From: Ramlibacter sp.
GTDB lineage: Bacteria; Pseudomonadota; Gammaproteobacteria; Burkholderiales; Burkholderiaceae_C
NCBI GenBank assembly: GCA_030695945.1
Contig: JAUYOG010000057.1
Coordinates: 62,001 to 126,000, forward strand
Length of the DNA stretch: 64,000 bases
Direction: 5' to 3'
The notes beneath the pieces were generated by a model that worked only from the letters and a program-made list of their open reading frames with translations, was not told the origin of the DNA and ran no database searches. Each line of letters opens with the position of its first letter. Within the stretch, counting starts at the first letter, position 1. Of the stretch, positions 18,349 to 25,148 are shown piece by piece. The position numbers and the translations under genes are program-made.

Positions 18349-18699
18349 CTAGGTGACGACCCAGGCCGCCGCCTCGTCCCCATCGGAGAACAGGCGCAGG
18401 TCCAGGCCGTTGCGCCGGGCCTCTCCCTCCACCGCGCCGGTGATCTTGCTCGCCTCGATCACGAGCGCTACTTTGCCCAGCCGCGCAAGGTGCGTGGCCA
18501 TGAGCCGGCCGACCGCCGTCCGCTCGGGCAAGCCCAGCCATCCCACGAGGCCGGACAGGTCCACCAGCATGCGGTCGTGCTGGAGGGGGGCGATGGCATG
18601 CGCCAGCTCCTGCAGCACCTGGTCCCAGGCCTCCAGGGAGACCAGGCCGTCGATGTGCGCAAGGTAGTAGCGGTCGTGGGGATCGAGTCGAAGCTGCAA
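18349..18699 (-). CDS. SpoIIAA/STAS-like protein
   Basis: A 116-residue protein of the SpoIIAA-like (UspA/STAS-fold) group. Segments are YLAHIDGLVSLEAWDQVLQE, RMLVDLSGLVGWLG and a C-terminal LRLFSDGDEAAAWV, which is the ending typical of the family. A stop lies 21 nt upstream in frame, so translation must begin at the TTG at 18699 or inside the domain. These proteins are thought to bind lipids or partner proteins. It stands 23 bp after the phosphoesterase operon and 74 bp before the reductase. Confidence 0.7.
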   Translation of the reverse strand: MQLRLDPHDRYYLAHIDGLVSLEAWDQVLQELAHAIAPLQHDRMLVDLSGLVGWLGLPERTAVGRLMATHLARLGKVALVIEASKITGAVEGEARRNGLDLRLFSDGDEAAAWVVT

Positions 18700-18722
18700 T
18701 GGAAGGTCCCGGAATGATCAGG

Positions 18723-19541
18723 TTATAGCGCGCCGAGCTCGAGCTCGTGCGCGTGGGTGCGTTCGAACCGGTCGTCGGCCACATCGTAGTCCCAACGTTC
18801 CACCCGGCATCCACGCGGCGCGCCGGGCGCAGGGGCTTCCCAGCGGATGAGGTTGACGGAGTTGGACGTGCCGTGGCGCACGCGACGGGACACCGCCGTG
18901 CCGGCCTGGATGCAGTACGTCGGGCGCGGCGCAGCGGGCGCGCGGGCGCACAAGTCGCTGATGTAGGGCAGGTGGATGTGGCCGCCGAGGACCAGGTCAG
19001 CCCCCGCGGCGGACCACGCCTGCAAGGCCGCCTCGCCGCCGTGCAGCCGGTCCTTCTCGTCCTCGGGCCGCAGCACGCAGGCCGGCTGGTGCGTCACCAC
19101 GACGCGCAGCTGCCCGGGCGCGGCCTGCCGCAGCAACCCCCCGACCCGCGCCACCTGCGCCGGCGAGACCTCGCCGTCCTTGTGGCGGCGCGCGCGCGTT
19201 GTGTTGACGCCGATCACCAGCATATCGTCCAGCGTGAGGACGGGTTCGAGATCGTCGCCGAACGCAGCCGCGTAGCCCGCATAGGGGAAGAACATGCGTG
19301 CGGCCAGGTTGTACAGCGGGATGTCGTGGTTGCCCGGCAGCGCCAGCATCCTGGGGATCGCCAGAGAATCGCAGAACGCCCGCGCCGCGGCGAACTGGGC
19401 GCGGCGCGCGCGCTGCGTGATGTCCCCGCTCAGCACGAGCAGCTGCGGGCGCTGCTCGCGCGCCAGCGCGCGCAGCGCCTGCGCCACCGGCGGCTCCTCC
19501 GTGCCGAAGTGCGTGTCCGAGATGTGCAGCAGCATGCTCAT
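18723..19541 (-). CDS. Calcineurin-like metallophosphoesterase
   Basis: This 272-residue phosphoesterase has the complete set of two-metal motifs: D-x-H (HISDTHFG), GD (LVLSGDITQ), GNH (LALPGNHDIPLY), a histidine in VVVTHQPA, and GHxH (VLGGHIHLP). The ATG at 19541 overlaps the stop of the upstream lipid kinase (ATGA). Similar enzymes hydrolyse cyclic nucleotides or phospholipid head groups. Its operon partner suggests a lipid-phosphate link, which is inference. Confidence 0.9.
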   Translation of the reverse strand: MSMLLHISDTHFGTEEPPVAQALRALAREQRPQLLVLSGDITQRARRAQFAAARAFCDSLAIPRMLALPGNHDIPLYNLAARMFFPYAGYAAAFGDDLEPVLTLDDMLVIGVNTTRARRHKDGEVSPAQVARVGGLLRQAAPGQLRVVVTHQPACVLRPEDEKDRLHGGEAALQAWSAAGADLVLGGHIHLPYISDLCARAPAAPRPTYCIQAGTAVSRRVRHGTSNSVNLIRWEAPAPGAPRGCRVERWDYDVADDRFERTHAHELELGAL

Positions 19542-20491
19542 TCGGCAGGCGCCCTGTGTTCGGGCGGCGGCAGCACCACCATCAGGGGCCGGGGCGACAC
19601 CGAAAAGCGCAGCGGCAGCGCCATCCATTGCACTTCGCCGTCGGTGGCCACCTTCATGCGGCGGGCGAACGGAACGCTCACATCGAGCGAGCGCACGCCG
19701 AACGAGTCGACCTCCGGCGCGTCGCCCAACCTTCGCGCGACCGCGCGCAGCAGCAGCTTGAGCTTGCCCCAGGCACCCACCCGGTGCGCCACCAGCGCCG
19801 CCATGCGGCCGCGCCCCACGGCCTCCACCAGGGTCTCGTCGATGCCGATGCGTCGCAGCTGCATCCGGTTGTTTCCCACGAACAGGCTGGGCGTGCGCAG
19901 CCGGGCGACGCGGCCGTCCACCTCCGCGTCGAAGGTCATCCGCAAGCGCCACCCGAACAGGGTGACCAGGCCCGCGGCCACCGCGACCCAGCGCGCGCGC
20001 CGGCCGACCTGCTTCTTGGCGGCTTCGCGGTCCTCCAGCAGTTTCGGGTACAGGCCCACCGAGGCGTTGACGAGGAACACGCGCGAATTGACCAGGCCCG
20101 CCTGCACCCCTTCCGGCCGGCCGCCCTGCAAGGCGCGCACGGCTTCGGCCGGCTCCAGCGGCAGGCCGTGCTCGCGCGCGAACAGGTTGAACGTGCCCAT
20201 CGGCACCACGCCGAGCGGGCAGCCGTGCCGCAGGGCCGCCTGGGCCGCGCAGTTGACGGTGCCGTCGCCGCCCGCGGCGACCAGCACGCCGCCCTGCGCG
20301 GCGGCCAGGCGCGCCGCGCTGTCGCATGCGGCGACGATCCCGCCTTCCCCCACATCGACGAATCGATGGGGCCGGCCCGAGGCGCGCAGGGCGGGTTCGA
20401 TCGCTTCACGCTTCTGCCGCGCCTGTTCCGCGTCCGCGCCGGCGCTCATCACGACGAACCATTCGGCGACGCGCATCGACGTGGGCGTCAC
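19538..20491 (-). CDS. Diacylglycerol/lipid kinase family protein
   Basis: A 317-residue DAGK-catalytic-domain protein. The nucleotide-binding loop is VLVAAGGDGTVNCAAQAAL near residue 70, followed by PLGVVPMGTFNLFAREHGLP and the structural FLVNASVGLYPKLLEDRE. The family (YegS/DgkB-like) phosphorylates diacylglycerol, sphingosine or other lipids. The GTG at 20491 overlaps the stop of the upstream gene (GTGA), which supports this start over ATG 20476. The three genes nucleotidyltransferase, kinase and phosphoesterase form a tightly coupled operon. Confidence 0.9.
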   Translation of the reverse strand: MTPTSMRVAEWFVVMSAGADAEQARQKREAIEPALRASGRPHRFVDVGEGGIVAACDSAARLAAAQGGVLVAAGGDGTVNCAAQAALRHGCPLGVVPMGTFNLFAREHGLPLEPAEAVRALQGGRPEGVQAGLVNSRVFLVNASVGLYPKLLEDREAAKKQVGRRARWVAVAAGLVTLFGWRLRMTFDAEVDGRVARLRTPSLFVGNNRMQLRRIGIDETLVEAVGRGRMAALVAHRVGAWGKLKLLLRAVARRLGDAPEVDSFGVRSLDVSVPFARRMKVATDGEVQWMALPLRFSVSPRPLMVVLPPPEHRAPAE

Positions 20492-21336
20492 CTGCCTTGC
20501 CCGGCGTCAGTCCCGGGGGGCGCCGGGATTGCCTCGGTCCACACCGCCACGTCGTCGGGCGTCATGGTGCTGGCGGGCGTGAGGCGGCCATCGACGTAGC
20601 CGAGCCGCTCGACGTCGTGCAGGTACTGCTCGCGCGAGAGCAGCGTGCCCGCGCACACGTGCGGGTCTACGGCCGGCGGCCGGCGCGTCTCGTCCGCGAG
20701 GCGGGCGAGGAGCTGGTCCATCACCCAGCGTGGCACGCGGTGGCGCTCGCCGGGGTAGATGTAGCCGAACAGCGTGAGGTGAGCAAGCAGCACGCGCCAG
20801 TGGCGGCCGAAGCGCTGCACGAGGCCGCTCCAGTCCAGCTGCTCGGCGTTGGCCTGCAACAGGTGGGCGATGTCGGCGCCGTCGTAGCGCTCGCGCTCCA
20901 TGATGAAGGCCTTGGACAGGAACCCGTCCTCCATGTTGGCCAGGCGCACCGGAACGCCGAGCACCTCGGCCTGCGCGTTGTTGCGGAACCAGAGCTCGTC
21001 CACCGGCGTCACGCCGTTGCCGGAGTTGAAGATGAGGTCGATGAAGTCCTCGCCCGCGTACACCTTGGCCAGCCAGTGGGGGTACGGGATATCCGAGCGC
21101 CAGCCTTCGGCCTGCGCGAGCGCGGCGACACGGTCGTAGTCCTCGCGGCGGATGAACAGGTCCAGGTCCTTCGTCGAGCGGCGGATGCCCGTGAAGCACG
21201 CGTGGGCGAAGGCGCCGCCGACCAGGAACGGCACATGCGCGTCGACGAGCACCCGCAGTGCGCGCCGGTAGAACGCCGCCGTGTGGGGCGCGACTTCGTC
21301 TTCGAGCGAGGGGGCGAGTGTGGCGGCAGAGGACAT
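20488..21336 (-). CDS. Nucleotidyltransferase-fold protein
   Basis: The 282-residue protein has a minimal nucleotidyltransferase core: a Gly-Gly motif VPFLVGGAFAHACF near residue 40, then STKDLDLFIRRED with the two active-site aspartates, followed by DFIDLIFN. The C-terminal half is helical (HWRVLLAHLTLFGYIYPGER). It belongs with DUF6036/MNT-like proteins whose substrates are unknown. It heads the overlapping operon with the lipid kinase and the phosphoesterase and is divergent from a second phosphoesterase gene 129 bp away. Confidence 0.75.
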   Translation of the reverse strand: MSSAATLAPSLEDEVAPHTAAFYRRALRVLVDAHVPFLVGGAFAHACFTGIRRSTKDLDLFIRREDYDRVAALAQAEGWRSDIPYPHWLAKVYAGEDFIDLIFNSGNGVTPVDELWFRNNAQAEVLGVPVRLANMEDGFLSKAFIMERERYDGADIAHLLQANAEQLDWSGLVQRFGRHWRVLLAHLTLFGYIYPGERHRVPRWVMDQLLARLADETRRPPAVDPHVCAGTLLSREQYLHDVERLGYVDGRLTPASTMTPDDVAVWTEAIPAPPGTDAGQGR

Positions 21337-21465
21337 GGTCCGACACTAGCCTCAACCGGCCGCCCTGTGCGGGGACGAGTGACCTCATGTAGCGTCGGCG
21401 TTGGCCTACACGCCAACCCGGCCCAGGGGCGATAAGGTCGGTCGTCACCGCCAAAAGAACGCCCA

Positions 21466-22230
21466 ATGGGAAAGTCCGCCAGCACCGTCCGCTTCGCCGC
21501 GGTCGGCGACCTCCACGTCACGAAGGATTCCGCAGGCACCCTGCGCGGCTTCTTCGCGCAAGCGTCCGAGGCCGCCGACGCGCTGCTGCTGTGCGGCGAC
21601 CTCACCGATTACGGCACGGCCGAGGAAGCGCGCATCCTTGCCGATGAGCTGGGCGCCGTCTCGGTGCCCATCGTCGCCGTGCTGGGCAACCACGACTACG
21701 AGTCCGGCACGCCCGAGGCCGTGACCGACATCCTCACCCGCGCCGGCGTGCGCGTGCTCGATGGCGAAGCGTGCGAGATCGAAGGCGTCGGCATCGCGGG
21801 GGCCAAGGGCTTCGCCGGCGGGTTCGGCCGCGGCTCGCTGGGCGCGTGGGGCGAGCCGGCGATCAAGCTGTTCGTGCAGGAGGCGCTGAACGAGGCCATG
21901 AAGCTGGAGTCGGCGCTGGCCAAGCTGCGCATGGCTCGGCGCATCGTCATGCTGCACTACTCGCCGATCGCGGGCACCCTCGACGGCGAACCGCTGGAGA
22001 TCTTCCCGTTCCTGGGCAGCAGCCGGCTGGAGGAGCCGCTGCTGCGCTACCCCGTCGACGCGGTGTTCCATGGCCACGCCCATCGCGGCACGCCGGAAAG
22101 CCGCACGCTCAATGGCGTGCCCGTGTACAACGTGGCCCGCCCGCTGCTGCTGCGCACGCGGCCGGACGTGCCGCCGTTCCGGCTGTTCGAGCTGCCGCGC
22201 GAGGCCGCGCAGCCGCAGCCGGGGCCTTGA
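21466..22230 (+). CDS. Calcineurin-like metallophosphoesterase
   Basis: A 254-residue phosphoesterase with VRFAAVGDLHV (D-x-H), LLLCGDLTDYG (GD), VAVLGNHDYESG (GNHD), VMLHYSPIAGT and AVFHGHAHRG (GHxH). It is not closely similar to the phosphoesterase at 18723-19541 outside these motifs. It is divergent from the nucleotidyltransferase operon and ends 19 bp before a convergent methyltransferase gene. The phosphorylated substrate is unknown. Confidence 0.88.
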   Translation: MGKSASTVRFAAVGDLHVTKDSAGTLRGFFAQASEAADALLLCGDLTDYGTAEEARILADELGAVSVPIVAVLGNHDYESGTPEAVTDILTRAGVRVLDGEACEIEGVGIAGAKGFAGGFGRGSLGAWGEPAIKLFVQEALNEAMKLESALAKLRMARRIVMLHYSPIAGTLDGEPLEIFPFLGSSRLEEPLLRYPVDAVFHGHAHRGTPESRTLNGVPVYNVARPLLLRTRPDVPPFRLFELPREAAQPQPGP

Positions 22231-22249
22231 TTCCGCGGGCAGGTCCGCG

Positions 22250-22720
22250 CTAGCGTCGCGTGGGCCACAGCCACCGCGGCGCCCGGCACGTGTACTGCTC
22301 CCACTGTGCGCCGTGCCGGCGGGCCAGCCAGGGCTCCTCACCCCACACGACGCGCAGGTGGAACGCCCCCGCAATGAGGGCCGCGTAGCCGTAGAACCCG
22401 GCGACGCCGAACGCGATCGCCCAGCCCAGGAGGATCAGTACGACGGCGACATACATCGGGTTGCGGGTGTACCGGTACAGGCCGACGACGACCAGGTGCT
22501 CGGGCGGCGACCAGGGTGCGAGCGTGCCGCGGCCCTGCACGTAGAAATCGCGCACGCACCACAGCAGCCCCAGCGTGCCGAGCGCCAGCGGCACCCACCC
22601 CAGCGGCTGCACGGCCTGGGTTCGGCCGGACGCGACCAGCCAGCCGACGGGAATGGCGAAGGCGACGACGCCGGGCATCGCCAGGAAGGCCAGCAGGGCG
22701 CGCAGGAACATGCCCGACAC
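22250..22720 (-). CDS. Membrane methyltransferase, isoprenylcysteine carboxyl methyltransferase-like
   Basis: A 156-residue integral membrane protein with about four hydrophobic segments. It carries the SAM-binding signature GLYRYTRNPMYVAVVLILLG and the later EEPWLARRHGAQWEQY, as in the ICMT/PEMT/NnrU-type family. Such proteins methylate membrane lipids or thiol/carboxyl groups. The start is the GTG at 22720; the ATG at 22711 three codons in is equally possible. It is not obviously co-transcribed with its neighbours. Confidence 0.82.
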   Translation of the reverse strand: MSGMFLRALLAFLAMPGVVAFAIPVGWLVASGRTQAVQPLGWVPLALGTLGLLWCVRDFYVQGRGTLAPWSPPEHLVVVGLYRYTRNPMYVAVVLILLGWAIAFGVAGFYGYAALIAGAFHLRVVWGEEPWLARRHGAQWEQYTCRAPRWLWPTRR

Positions 22721-22772
22721 TATGGCGGTGTCCAGGCCAGCCCGCGCGGCGCGCGCTCGATGTCCCCTCGCG

Positions 22773-23327
22773 CTACTCAGGCGATGCGCCGTGTGCGACG
22801 TGTTCCCCGAGCACGCGATAGAAGTACGTCGTGTCGCAGAGCCCGCCCTGCGGCAGCAGCGCGTAATCGGGGATCACGCCGACGCGCTGCCAGCCGAGGC
22901 GCGCGTACAGCCGCTCCGCGTCCTCGCTCGCCGTGTCCAGCACCAGCAGCGTCCTGCCGCACTTGCGCGCCAAGTCCTCGGCCGCTCGCATCAGCGCCGC
23001 GCCCAGCCCTTGCCGCCGGGCGCGCCGGCGCACGAGCATCTTGGCGACGTCGGCGCGGTGCGGCTGGTTCTCCGGTTGCCCCAGGATGAGTTGCACGGTG
23101 CCGACGATGCCCTGCGCATCCTCGGTCACCAGCAGCGCCCGCTCGCCGCGGGCCACGCCCTCCGCGACGCCGTGCCAGAACGCCAGCGCCCGCTCCATCG
23201 TGAGCGGGTGCATGAAGCTCACGGACGCGCCGCCGTCGACGCAATCGACCAGCAGCTCGGCAAGTTGCCGCTGCTGCGCCTCGGTGACGGCGAGCAGGCG
23301 GCGGACGGTCGGTTTGGCGGCGGGCAT
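22773..23327 (-). CDS. GNAT-family N-acetyltransferase
   Basis: This 184-residue acetyltransferase has the acetyl-CoA-binding motif A VAKMLVRRRARRQGLGAALM (R-x-x-G-x-G/A) near residue 95 and a motif B region LLVLDTASEDAERLYARLGW. It starts one base after the stop of the XRE-cupin regulator gene, so the two are an operon. An amino acid, antibiotic or similar amine is the likely substrate; the sequence does not say which. Confidence 0.88.
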   Translation of the reverse strand: MPAAKPTVRRLLAVTEAQQRQLAELLVDCVDGGASVSFMHPLTMERALAFWHGVAEGVARGERALLVTEDAQGIVGTVQLILGQPENQPHRADVAKMLVRRRARRQGLGAALMRAAEDLARKCGRTLLVLDTASEDAERLYARLGWQRVGVIPDYALLPQGGLCDTTYFYRVLGEHVAHGASPE

Positions 23328-23328
23328 G

Positions 23329-23931
23329 TCATCTCCGGGAAGCGGCAGGGGCGGCGGGCGGGGCCGCGATCACCACGGCGTAGCGGGCGGTCTTGCGCGT
23401 GGGGTTGTGGTATGTCATCGGCCGGCCCAGCGTGTGCGCGAGGCAGTCGCCGGCGTTCAGGCGGTGGTGCTCGTCGCCGACGTCGACTTCGATCGTGCCG
23501 TCCAGCACCCAGACCTGCTGGTGGATGAGCGGCTCGCGCGCCCCCGTCTCGTAGGCCACGCGCGCCCTGGGGGGAAACAGCACCTCGACGATCTGGATCG
23601 GCGAGCCGACGCCGCTGGGCGAGACGTTCCTGCGCACATAACCGGAATGCGGATCGCGCCACGGCAGCTGGCCGGCGGCGCGCGCGACCGGGTCGGGCGC
23701 GGGCTGCGGGGCGTCGAACAGCGCGGCCAGCGGCACATGGAGGCCGGTGGCGAGTTTTTCCAGCAGCACGGCGGTGGGGCTGCTCTCGCCGCGCTCGATC
23801 AGCGAGATCATCGAACGGCTGACGCCGCAATGCGTGGCCAGCGCGTCCAGCGACAGGCCCCGGGCCGCGCGCAGGTCCCGTACGCGCCGGGCGATGCGGT
23901 CGTTCAGGCTTGGCAGCGGCGGCTCCCTCAT
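23329..23931 (-). CDS. XRE-family regulator with C-terminal cupin domain
   Basis: A roughly 200-residue regulator. A helix-turn-helix spans about residues 8-65 (RVRDLRAARGLSLDALATHC, then GVSRSMISLIERGESSPTAV). A cupin barrel spans about residues 105-190 (IQIVEVLFPPRARVAYETGA, then HQQVWVLDGTIEVDVGDEHH). The family includes SutR/PuuR-like repressors. The start is uncertain: ATG 23931 places a palindromic operator just upstream, while ATG 23949 would put that palindrome inside the gene. It is coupled to the acetyltransferase gene and divergent from another. Confidence 0.85.
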   Translation of the reverse strand: MREPPLPSLNDRIARRVRDLRAARGLSLDALATHCGVSRSMISLIERGESSPTAVLLEKLATGLHVPLAALFDAPQPAPDPVARAAGQLPWRDPHSGYVRRNVSPSGVGSPIQIVEVLFPPRARVAYETGAREPLIHQQVWVLDGTIEVDVGDEHHRLNAGDCLAHTLGRPMTYHNPTRKTARYAVVIAAPPAAPAASRR

Positions 23932-23933
23932 GG

Positions 23934-23948
23934 TGGACAAAGTGTCCA
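23934..23948. promoter_or_regulatory. Palindrome TGGACA-N3-TGTCCA, likely XRE operator
   Basis: TGGACAAAGTGTCCA is a 6+3+6 palindrome immediately upstream of ATG 23931 and 47 bp before the divergent acetyltransferase start. XRE regulators typically bind such short palindromes, so it may control both directions. Confidence 0.5.
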
Positions 23949-23994
23949 TGATATTGGATGCACGGTCAACCAGCACGCGCGATACTCCGGGCCC

Positions 23995-24846
23995 ATGAGT
24001 GATTTGAAGTTCGTGCCGGCCGACACGCTCGCGCCCGATACCCTGCACACGGCGTTCGCCAGCGCCTTTTCAGACTACCTGCTCGGCCCCTTCAACCTGC
24101 CGCTGGAACAGTGGCCGGTGTTCATCGGACGCCAGGCTGCGGATCTCTCCCTCAGTCGCGCCGCCCTGCGCGACGGCCATCTGCTCGCGTTCGCGCTGGT
24201 TGCCCCGCGGCCCGAGATCGGCCATTGGCGGCTGGCGACGATGGGCGCGGTGCCCGAAGCCCGCGGCAGCGGCGCCGCGCCGGCGTTGCTGGACGACTTC
24301 ATCGCGCGCGCCGCCGCGGCAGGCATGCGCGGCGTGGAGCTGGAATGCTTCGCGCAGAACGAGCGGGCGCAGCGGCTGTACCGCGCGCGCGGCTTCGAGC
24401 CCGTGCATCCGCTGTATGGTTATGTGCGCGCCGCAGGTGCGCCCTTGCCCACGGACGACTCGGCTGGAGTCGCCAGCAACATCGATGTGTCCACCGCATT
24501 CGCGTGGCTGGACCAGTGCAACATCGAATTCGGTGACCTGCCGCTGCAGGTGACGCCCCCGTCGCTGCGCGCGCAGCCGGTCGCGCTGCAGGCGTGGCAG
24601 CGCGGCTCGGCGCAACTGGTGTTCGCCGAGAGCGGGCCGGACACCGTGGTGATCCATAGCCTCGTCGACCGAGAGCGTGGGCAGGAAGATGCGCAGGCGC
24701 TCGTGGCGCAGCTGGTGCGGCAGCACCTCGCGTGTCGCATCGCCGTGCCCCAATTGCAGCGTCCCGACCTCGGCGGCGAGGCGCTGGAGCGGCTCGGCTT
24801 CGAGCGGCAACCGCTGCACCAGCTGCTGATGCGCCGGCCGGCCTAG
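23995..24846 (+). CDS. GNAT-family N-acetyltransferase
   Basis: A 283-residue protein with a clear GNAT core in the first 145 residues: motif A in LATMGAVPEARGSGAAPALL and motif B in GVELECFAQNERAQRLYRAR, then GFEPVHPLYGY. The C-terminal half (from about residue 160) looks like a second, degenerate GNAT lobe without an acetyl-CoA loop (QLVFAESGPDTVVIHSLVD). The ATG at 23995 is chosen because the frame upstream lies in the divergent gene. A composite repeat element begins at the stop codon. Confidence 0.82.
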   Translation: MSDLKFVPADTLAPDTLHTAFASAFSDYLLGPFNLPLEQWPVFIGRQAADLSLSRAALRDGHLLAFALVAPRPEIGHWRLATMGAVPEARGSGAAPALLDDFIARAAAAGMRGVELECFAQNERAQRLYRARGFEPVHPLYGYVRAAGAPLPTDDSAGVASNIDVSTAFAWLDQCNIEFGDLPLQVTPPSLRAQPVALQAWQRGSAQLVFAESGPDTVVIHSLVDRERGQEDAQALVAQLVRQHLACRIAVPQLQRPDLGGEALERLGFERQPLHQLLMRRPA

Positions 24847-25147
24847 GAGGCTGGGCGGCAGAAATTGGTGTGCCGGCATTGTTGGCGGGACCAGGCCGGT
24901 GGGGCACTCTGCTCCGCGAATGTCCCCCGTCGCCCTTGCGGGCTACCTCCGCCTTTATTTCGCTGCGCAGAGCGCCCCACCGTCCCGGCCTGTGGTCTCT
25001 GTGGTCTGTATGTGCGTTCGAGCGACGCACCCCGGGTCAAGGGCGTCGGGTGGCCGACGCAGCGAAATAAAGGCGGAGGAAGCGGGCGTGCCCGCGCCGG
25101 GGGACATTCGCGGAGTCGGCCGCCCGGCGTCCTTGACCAGCGCGGAC
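24845..25147. repeat. Composite paired-hairpin element, locus 1 (units A1 and B1)
   Basis: The 302-bp gap between the acetyltransferase and histidine kinase genes is filled by this element and has no gene. An end sequence CTGGGCGGCAG (24851-24861) is followed by unit A1 (24901-24978, minus orientation) and unit B1 (25036-25137, plus orientation). Each unit is a hairpin. Outer stem arms enclose box 1 (CAGCGAAATAAAGG plus a purine run), a short apical hairpin, and box 2 (GGGGGACATTCGCGGAG). The outer stem of B1 is about 20 bp and starts GTCAAGGGCGTCGGGTGGCC. The right end is cut by the histidine kinase gene. Confidence 0.75.
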
Positions 25148-25148
25148 C

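Noticed and set aside
24845-25147. Reading the composite element as a protein-coding segment, integron attC site or CRISPR
   Set aside because: Frames through it have low-complexity Gly/Arg/Ser composition. There is no GTTRRRY core and no regular repeat-spacer pattern, while the self-complementary layout explains it better.
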